The notes under the pieces are model-generated. The model did not search any database. It had not been told where the DNA came from and saw only the letters and a program-made list of their open reading frames with translations. Shown one piece after another: positions 56,826 to 64,000 of a DNA stretch of 64,000 nt. This DNA is from Dryas octopetala (taxonomy: Eukaryota; Streptophyta; Magnoliopsida; Rosales; Rosaceae): contig OY992839.1 in NCBI GenBank assembly GCA_963921425.1, positions 20,506,910 through 20,570,909 on the forward strand, given 5' to 3'. How positions within the stretch are numbered: position 1 is the stretch's first letter; each line of letters begins with the position of its first letter. Both the position numbers and the translations under genes were made by a program.

Positions 56826-58580
56826 AAATTAATAACAAATATGGGTTGGTAAAAATTAATAACAAATATGGGTCTTTAATAACAAATATGGGTCAATCAA
56901 TTGGGTCTGCACTTATGATGCGAGCTTGCAAGTATCCTAAACCATGCAATTAATGGCAAAGGAAGAAAACCCAACAACAACAATTCATCCAACTATAGCT
57001 CAGCTCCACCATAAGAAATCAGTGCTTTTCACAATTATATATATAAAGCATATTTCACAAAGACTAGCTAGCTAGAGAAGAGGAATATAATAGTGAGCAG
57101 AGAGGATCGATCAGTTTGAGTACGTTCATATGTAGAATTGATGTAAAGCTAGCTAGCTAGGTACCAATATTAATGATGGAATTGCATGAGTTAAGGTACT
57201 GGATTTCATTAACTTAATTTTGCTACCTTAAAAAATAGAGAATTGATCATGAGTTAATTAAGTTAAACCAGCACATGGTGATTATCTTGAAAAATAGAAC
57301 TTATTCCTTATATATATGCTCATCAAGATCACGTATTGTATATGAATCACTGTCACCATGCAAATAGTCACAGATTGATTTGTATGTGCTTGAAATTCCC
57401 AGATAATTGGCATCGACTATAAGGTGCAAATTGTGATAGTGATGATGATTTTCTAATCCTTTTGCATTATTGCAGTATCAGCCGAAACAATTTCATCACA
57501 CAATTATGAAAGCTAAATATATATATATATATTCTACAGAAAAATAAAATTGTGGTCGAAGCCAATTTGCAAAGGTGGGTGGAATAATTGCTGGACCTAT
57601 TCCTTATTATATATATATATATATATATAATTAGAAAGATATATTGCTGACCAAATATAACACACTTAATTAGTTATTAACCCATTGGTATGGTGAAAGC
57701 AACTTTACAATTTCAGGCACTCACAGCTTGCTATCAAACTGAAAGAGATTTCTAGTTTTAATTCTCTTCATGAATATAACAGGGAGTACCAACAAAGGGG
57801 GAAAACAACACACAAAGGCAATGCAAATAGACCAAATCAGCACAAAGCCCAAATATGGTTTTCAAAATTAAGAAAATTAAGAGTGAAATTTTTTTAAAAC
57901 CTTGGTTTGCAATGGAGGGGGTGGCGCACGAGATTTGCAATGGAAGTGAGCAAATAAAATAATTAAACCTGCATAAAAACAACCCAAAAATCAAAAGTTA
58001 GAACTGTAAAACATTCAAATATTTAGAGATGTTAAAATTTTGAAAATAAAAACTTGATAGAAGAGAAGAAGAGTCAATTGGAGGCTAAGACTAAGAGGGG
58101 CAAGAGAGGGGCGTACTGTTGGCGATCAGAGAGGGCTAGGGCGAAAGGGACAGAGAACAAGAAGCAGGCGCACTCGCAGACACATGGAGGAGTATATATA
58201 TAGCGTGCAGAGAGAAAGGAGTCTGAGAGTGAGAGGAGTTTAAGGGTCGATTGGTTTCTGATTGGCAATACATAGGGCATATGGGTTTTGTTCCTTAAAA
58301 AGATATAAACTTTCATAATGGCGGGAGGCATCCCACCAAAACTTTTTGTGGGTTATCAGAGAGGGCTAGGGCGAAGAGGGAAGGTCGCAGTCGTAGTCGC
58401 AGGGAAGAGTAAATAGCTTGCAGAAATTGAGGGGTCTGTGAGAGAAAGTTTAAGAGTCTATTGATTTCTTAGAGTGATAGGAGTCTCTGATAATCAGAGT
58501 GATAGGCGCTTAAGGGGGCATTTGGGTTTTTTCCCTTAAAAAAATTAAAAATTTCGTAATGGGGGGAATCATCCCACCGA
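56826..58580 (-). other. Presumed leader of the TNPA-like gene
   Basis: Non-coding and AT-rich up to about 57960. At 58070-58500 it holds two partly similar GC-richer segments (both with TCAGAGAGGGCTAGGGCGAA, at about 58115 and 58360) that could be the promoter and first exon of the minus-strand gene. (TA)n runs occur at 57519-57530 and 57608-57628. Confidence 0.4.
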
Positions 58581-58760
58581 AATTTTGTTCTCTATTTTTT
58601 TGGTGAAAAAAGTTTTGTTTTCTCATTTAGACAATGGGGGGAAGCATCACGCCAAAATTTCGTTTTCCTCAAGAAAAAAATAAATTATTAGACAATGACC
58701 ATCAAAATAATAGGCAACAAAATCGTTGTTGGGGGAAAAATTGAAAAAAAATAACAAATA

Positions 58761-58984
58761 ACAAATGAAAAAAAAAAAAAAAACATCATAACAACTAAAA
58801 AACAACAATTAAATTATAGAACAAAAATTGAATTTAGTTGTGGGTGTTAGTGATTGTGAGTGGAAGGGTTTGATGGAGGTGGTTATTATAAACATTACTT
58901 AAGAGGGTTAACAAGTTAATAAGTATTATATATAATTAATACTTAAATTAATTATATATAATTGATACCGAAATTGATCATATG
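58761..58984. other. AT-rich spacer between head-to-head CACTAs
   Basis: No gene is seen. Confidence 0.4.
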
Positions 58985-59390
58985 GAAAACATATACACTA
59001 AATTGATCCCTTATTCAGTGTTAAATGAGGGATTTTCTTGTGGGGCCCGCACAGGTTGTTTTGTGTCGATCCGAACCGTTCATTTTTTATATCTCTATTC
59101 ATAAATCATTCCTTCAGAAAATCAGCTAAATCGGAAACCGTTTACCCGTTTGATTAAGCGGTCAAAGTTTAGGTGTTTATAGGTGAACTTATTGTTCATC
59201 CATTTGTTTGATCCAAATTAGATATCTTAACCGTCTCTAATTTGGCTGATTTATTTCAAGAATGATCTATCAATGAAGATGTTTAAAATGGACAGTTCGG
59301 ATCGACACAAGACAACCCGTGTAGGCCTCACCAGGGGAATCCCTCATTTAACACTAAATGAAGGATCTCTTATTGGAAGAAGCCCCCTGC
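58985..59390. mobile_element. Fold-back MITE, copy 2
   Basis: Ends match the MITE at 3681-4030 (left CCCTTATTCAGTGTTAAATG, right CATTTAACACTAAATGAAGG). The long inner inverted repeat has GATCCGAACCGTTCATTTTT at the left and GACAGTTCGGATCGACACAA at the right. It retains about 60 bp more of the centre than copy 1 (TTATAGGTGAACTTATTGTT). Confidence 0.82.
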
Positions 59391-59769
59391 ATATATATAA
59401 ACTACATATTTTCAAATGTTGAGTAATAAATGTTAGTCAACATAGAAACAAGAGTTTTTCAATTGGTGAGAAGGGTCAACTAACACTAGTGAGCCCATGC
59501 TGGCTCCGGCAATGGTGGCCGGTAGAGCCATGTTATGACTAGTTGGAACATCAAAGATTAGTAGGGAACATCAAAGATTAGTAGGGCACTGGTGGCCGGT
59601 CATAACATGCCTCTGCCACTGTCGCCTCCATCCAAAACGTACGGCTCTCCTCCATACCCCATCCAAGGCACCCTTCTAGTCAAAATCACTGAAACCCACA
59701 AGTAAATTTAATTTGTTGCTCTATAATCATATTAATTTTATTGATTTTGCAAGTTTATTCTCTTACACG
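59391..59769. other. Spacer with short duplication
   Basis: A small direct duplication (GGAACATCAAAGATTAGTAG, about 59548-59585) and two GGTGGCCGGT strings. No gene is seen. Confidence 0.45.
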
Positions 59770-60047
59770 GGAAATTAGTAGGCAAAAAAAAGGCGTCCAA
59801 CGATGACTTTGTTGCCTATTATTTTGAATTTTTTACAGGTATTGTCTAATAATTTTATTTTTTTTAATAATGAGAAACCAAATTTGGGAGGCAACGATAT
59901 AAAAATGTTGCATTTTTTAATAGGCAAGGAATTGCCCATTTATTATTATTTTTTTTTTGGTCGAAAAAGGAATTGCCCATTTAAGGCAACACAAAAAAGC
60001 TATGTCGTACTCGCCAACCTCCAATCAAACGACTCACACCATCTGTT

Positions 60048-60209
60048 TCCTCTTCTCTGTTGCCCACACCCTCGTCCATCCTCTATCCTCTAATCGCCCT
60101 TTCCTCTTCTCTGTTGCCCACACCCTCGTCCATCCTCTATCCTCTAATCGCCCTTTCCTCCTCTGTTGCCCACACCCTCCTCCATCCTCTATCCTCTAAT
60201 CGCCCTCTC
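60048..60209. repeat. 55-bp tandem repeat, three units
   Basis: Three near-identical units of CCTCTTCTCTGTTGCCCACA, CCCTCGTCCATCCTCTATCC, TCTAATCGCCCTTT in series. They lie in the pyrimidine-rich leader before the Transpos_assoc exon. Each unit contains one GTTGCC core. Frames through the repeat are not supported as protein. Confidence 0.9.
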
Positions 60210-61892
60210 CTTCTCTAATCACCCACAACCCTCTGTTGCCGTTACCCTTTCTCCCTTCTCTCACCAACGCCCATCTCTTCCCCTCACCCCCTCTGGCTCT
60301 CATCCTCTCTGGTCGTGGAATCCATCGTCCAACCCCCTCATAGCCTTTTCATTCCGCATGTGTTCTCTTCTATATAGGTTTTCTTCTTCTCTTTTTTTAC
60401 CCAAGTTTTTCACATCATTATTTATTTTTATGTGTTACATTCTTGACTTCTGATTTTTGGTTTGTATTTGTGTTTATGCAGGTTGAATTATGTGATTTGT
60501 CAACTTCAATCCCAAATCCCTTTTATCCCCGTGCACCACTGACATCTAGGAAACAGAGTATAAAAACAAATTGGCACTGCTAAATCAAAAGGAGAATCGG
60601 TATATTCATTTTTCTAAGGTTCTCCTTTGTGTGTTTGTTTTTGTTAGGAATAAATTTGACTATGACTATGCACAGGGGACAATTACATGCATTAGTTTTA
60701 TTAAAGAGTGGACAGTTTAGGAATATATGAAGGAAGTAAGTAAGTGGGGCTGATTTGTCTAGTCAGAGGATCAGGCTATTTTATTTTCCATGAAGGTTTA
60801 AAATTACATATACTTTACGATGATGAGGTGCTGTTAAAATTATTCAGAAACTTGATCAGGTGGAGAGCAATATTTCTAAATAACTGGAAGGTATGAGATC
60901 ATGCGTAGGATGGGTGTGTTGAGCACCCTTGTAGGCTGGGTCTACAATTCATATGATGACATCCATAAACTGGAAATGCATGCACTGTTTAGCTTTTCCA
61001 CTTTTTTTTGGGTATCAATATTCATTAACTAAACTTTGCACTAGTTGAAAGACAGTATTGCTTTAGGTAGAACAAATTGAAAGTTTTACTTTAACTTAAC
61101 TTTAAAGCCCATGGTACATTTTGAAGCCATGGTAGACAGTAAAGTGAGATGTATATGTTCGTATTGAAATTATCCTGTTAATATATTGTTTCTACCTAAG
61201 CTTATTACGTAAAAAGTAATCTTGTTTTGACTAAATGTTTTTACTTTTATGCATCTCTTAATCAAAATCTGTAAACTATATTACTTTTTTGCTCTATGGA
61301 AATGCACACAGTACTTTTGATCCTCACATCTTAATTACATTGTAGATTCCCCTCCTCTGAAAAAGCTTCTAAACGAAGAAACTCTGAAGTGGTTTCAGCT
61401 AAAGGCCCATTGAGCATACCAGGGGATTACTCACGAAAGCCCCCAGTAGGAGGTAATTTACTTATGATTATAGTATTCAATATTTAGATTCTTTTTTTTG
61501 TCCCACTAAAGCTAGAATTTAGTCTTACTATAAACAATTTATATTTTTTTGAAAAACAAAGGTAAATACCAAGTCCAAAGAGAGAAATTAAAAGCAACAA
61601 AATATTTGTCCAAGAAGTGTGTATGTTCTACTTACAAAAAAAAAAAAAAAAAAAGAACTATCAAACAGAACTATTTTTGATTGTGGACTTGAAACGAGGG
61701 ATTTGGATTTAGATTAAATGAAGTTACTTTATATAATATATATATTTGATTCTTATTAACTAGAACTTCACATTCTTATCAATATATATTACCTATGTTA
61801 ACTTCTACAGTTTAATTAAAATGTAGGTTATCACAGATATATGTATATAATTTATATGTATAATAATCTACATCATTTAGCAGGAAGTGAAT
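60210..61892 (+). other. Presumed 5' leader and introns of the fourth CACTA gene
   Basis: Mostly AT-rich. A possible small exon at 61346-61454 (PSSEKASKRRNSEVVSAKGP, then LSIPGDYSRKPP) follows an acceptor-like TTGTAG. It ends before a GT-rich stretch. Its link to the later exon is unproven. Confidence 0.35.
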
Positions 61893-62200
61893 ATGGATAG
61901 GCAGTGGATGTTCAATCCGAATCGGTTCACAAATGAGTATGAAGTAGGGGTTAATTCATTTTTGGAATTTGCAAGACACCATGTTAATGAGCGGAATGAG
62001 ATAAAATGTCCCTGCAAAGAATGTCAGAATAGATTTTCTTTTTCAATTGCAGAGGTGTATCTCCATTTAATGCAGTATGGTATGTCAAGGAAAATTCCCC
62101 TAGCTTCTATTCTTGCATCTTCTATTCAAGGAACAAATAATTTATATTTTGAGATTTATGTTAATGAGTTGTTTGTGTTTAATTTTAGGGGTTGAAGATG
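61893..62200 (+). pseudogene. CACTA transposase N-terminal exon
   Basis: From the ATG at 61893 the frame reads MDRQWMFNPNRFTNEYEVGV, then FLEFARHHVNERNEIKCPCK, then ECQNRFSF and VYLHLMQYGM. This is the Transpos_assoc domain that starts CACTA transposases, with the paired cysteines CPCKECQNR. After about 70 residues the similarity stops. A possible donor lies near 62100, but no tnp2 core follows within the window. It is most likely a truncated, non-functional gene. Confidence 0.75.
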
Positions 62201-63840
62201 TGAGCACAAATTGCAAGACTCACAAGGTGGTTGTGCAGGGTGAGAAGACTGATCCCATTAAGGTGCTTAAGCAATTCATTTTCAGAATTGTTTTTTTTTT
62301 CTTCACCATTTTTGTAATTATTTCTGTATTTTTTGTTTTTTAATTTGTTGGGTAGAATAAATTGGCTAGTCAGGACGGGCTTTTGGGTTAAATCAACCTT
62401 CATAGTTGTGGCTTAATGGGTTAAGTCAGGAGGGGCTTTTGTTTTTTGGGTGATCATCCTCCATGATTGTGGCTTTTGTTCAATGAAATTATGAGTAATT
62501 TGTTGTGGGTTCCTTTTGAGAATCTGAAATCGATGATGATAGCATGAGGTTGCTGTTTATTTCATTAATTTCAAGAGAAGCGTTGCTTCATTATGATAAA
62601 TTGAACCTTTTTTTCCTTGTGTTAAATTTCGAGGAATACATTTGTCCGTAGGTGGTAAGTTATGGATATGCCTTAGATTTGATGATAGCAATTGATCATA
62701 GGAGTCATTGTTGTTTATGGGATTTTTACAATGTTCTCTACATCTTTCTTTGTAGAAAATTAATATGAGTTACTAATTGTAGACTCTAGTTGTATGAAAG
62801 CTATGAGCTTTGAGCAGAAAACCATAATTTGAACTTCTTGTTGGCTGCTAATATTATGTTAGAATGGACTTCTCAAGTTACAAGTTCTGTGGTTGCAGTA
62901 TATTATTTATTATAACGAGTTTGAACATTCAAAATCCAATATATTTTTTTTCATGATTTCAGTACCAGGAGATGGTCTTGCATGCTTGTCCTTCATACAC
63001 AATTAACCAACTTTTGGAGTTTGAAAGAAGAGGTGAAAGTTTTAAGTGACAGCCTAGTTATTCATTGAAGAAGCTCATTGCAATCATCACATCTTAAGTG
63101 AAGAGATAAAGATGGAGGTTGATGCATAAGAAGAATCACATATTAGCCATGCTCTAGAAATACGAAAAAGCAAGACATTGAGAAATAGCATTAGCTCAAG
63201 ATTAATTAGTGCATGTATTTGGAAATTATATATGTATATACTGTGAGCAAAATATTTACTATTAATGTAATTTATAAGTTTTAATGTCCTGCTTGAGCTT
63301 TCAACTTCCAATATTCTTATTTATTCCTTTTTAACTTTCAAGAAGAACAATGTTAGTTGTATTGTTATTATTGAGAAGCACGCAGAGATTGTGATTAAGA
63401 GCCAGGAAAGAAGGGCAAAGACTTATAATGAAGTATTGGAGCTGAATCCTTTTTTAAACATACCAGTATGTCAAAGTTTCATTGCATTACACTTAGAAAT
63501 GTGCAAGGGATTTGCCCCTTCATTGTTTTGTTTTGATTTATATTAAGTAGTAATATCTTTATATTATATGCATGGACTCTCTCTATCTACATAAATGTTC
63601 AAAGAAAAAAAAAAAAAAAAACTCGACTCAAAAACATTTTTTTTTCTATTAATCAACAATTGTCGTTCATAAGATTAATGCCTTATAAGGGTCAAAAATC
63701 AATGTGTTCAGTTTAATTTGTTTCTTATATTGGGAAGTTTATTGCTTATATTTACTCATATGCAATGTCAATAACGGTCCATACCTATTTTATATTAAAT
63801 ATAGTGCCAAAAATCCTCCACATATGAATTGGTAACCACG
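62201..63840 (+). other. Internal region of the fourth CACTA
   Basis: AT-rich. A short protein-like stretch at 63360-63462 (IIEKHAEIVIKSQERRAKTY, then NEVLELNPFLNIP) could be another exon. Nearby MVLHACPSYTINQLLEFERR (about 62972-63030) is also open briefly. Neither matches a family that I recognise. Confidence 0.35.
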
Positions 63841-64000
63841 TGAAAAATAATAGGCAACGACCTCGTTGTTGCTAAACTTTGTGCCTTTTTCTCCTGTACT
63901 AATAGATAACGCCCTACTTAGTTCCTTGCTAATCCCCACAATATGCAATGACCACGTCGTTGCCTATTGTACTGAAGTCGTTGCCTTATATTTTTTCAAT
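63841..64000. promoter_or_regulatory. CGTTGCC motif cluster at window end
   Basis: GGCAACGACCTCGTTGTTGC and CACGTCGTTGCC recur in this last segment. It has the same type of motifs as 54456-55375 and continues beyond the window. Confidence 0.65.

Larger units (their letters stand above)
54456..58760 (-). mobile_element. Third CACTA element (CGTTGCC family), minus strand
   Basis: The left end reads ACTACAAGAAAATAGGG, close to the common CACTACAAGAAAA terminus, and is followed by 0.9 kb packed with GGCAACG/CGTTGCC motifs. A TNPA-like gene runs on the minus strand (56806-55626), so this end is the element's 3' end. The other end near 58.6-58.76 kb has the same motifs (GGCAACAAAATCGTTGTTGG). The transposase gene is absent, so it is non-autonomous. 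The exact right terminus and target duplication were not found. Confidence 0.65.
59770..64000 (+). mobile_element. Fourth CACTA element (CGTTGCC family), plus strand, cut by window end
   Basis: Its start (CCAACGATGACTTTGTTGCC, then TATTATTTTGA and TTGTCTAATAATTTTATT) is homologous, in inverted orientation, to the 58.6-58.76 kb end of the third CACTA. A plus-strand Transpos_assoc exon lies at 61893. GGCAACG/CGTTGCC motifs reappear from 63850 and run off the window, suggesting the 3' subterminal region. No full transposase is present. The left TIR is not recognisable and the right end is outside. Confidence 0.6.

Noticed and set aside
59803..60453. Plus-strand frames over the 55-bp tandem repeat
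   Set aside because: The protein would be a repeat translation; no domain, and the frames change between units.
1..64000. tRNA, rRNA, CRISPR array or prokaryotic system
   Set aside because: Nothing with cloverleaf boxes, rRNA signatures or regularly spaced direct repeats with unique spacers was seen. The 64-bp arrays have no unique spacers.

Overview
The window looks like intergenic, transposon-rich nuclear DNA from a flowering plant, most likely a eudicot. It is AT-rich, has GT-AG introns, many (TA)n and (GA)n/(CT)n microsatellites, plant-specific CACTA, PIF/Harbinger, Ty1/copia and Ty3/gypsy relics, and one host gene that reads as a plant YUCCA flavin monooxygenase. No tRNA, rRNA, CRISPR or prokaryotic operon was seen. 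The species cannot be named from sequence alone.

Layout. 1-1085 is one copy of a 1.1 kb segment repeated at 32100-33181. 2014-3540 is a non-autonomous MULE-like element with a 6 bp target-site duplication. 3681-4030 is a fold-back MITE, followed by half of a related one. 4217-10664 is a degenerate Ty1/copia element on the minus strand. 10665-10966 is a fragment of a wall-associated-kinase extracellular domain. 11163-28445 is a 17.3 kb CACTA (En/Spm) transposon with terminal repeats, a perfect 3 bp target duplication (GGA), and intact transposase (TNPD) and TNPA-like genes. It also carries a small third gene whose intron holds a nested 3.1 kb insertion flanked by 64-bp palindromic arrays. 29110-30697 is an intact four-exon YUCCA11-like gene on the minus strand, the only convincing intact host gene.

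From about 33.4 to 41.1 kb the DNA is a set of diverged tandem units of promoter-like character. They are interrupted by a solo Ty3/gypsy LTR (34686-35734, TSD CATGG), a MITE (36.73-37.13 kb) and nested MULE-like elements (37.97-39.87 kb). 42032-42925 is a copia LTR plus primer-binding site and leader. It abuts a PIF/Harbinger-like element that is itself split by a minus-strand copia fragment (44.76-46.94 kb). 47644-54455 is a second, decayed CACTA in which an internal deletion joins the TNPD and TNPA genes. It is interrupted at 54456 by a third CACTA family rich in GGCAACG/CGTTGCC motifs. Two copies of that family lie head to head (54.46-58.76 kb on the minus strand, 59.77 kb to beyond the window on the plus strand), separated by about 1 kb holding another fold-back MITE.

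The most interesting items are the apparently complete CACTA element with its extra spliced gene, the recurring 64-bp GAACCGGACCTC/GACCGGTCCTCC arrays inside it, and the head-to-head CACTA pair. Family names come from recognising motifs by eye; no database search was run.
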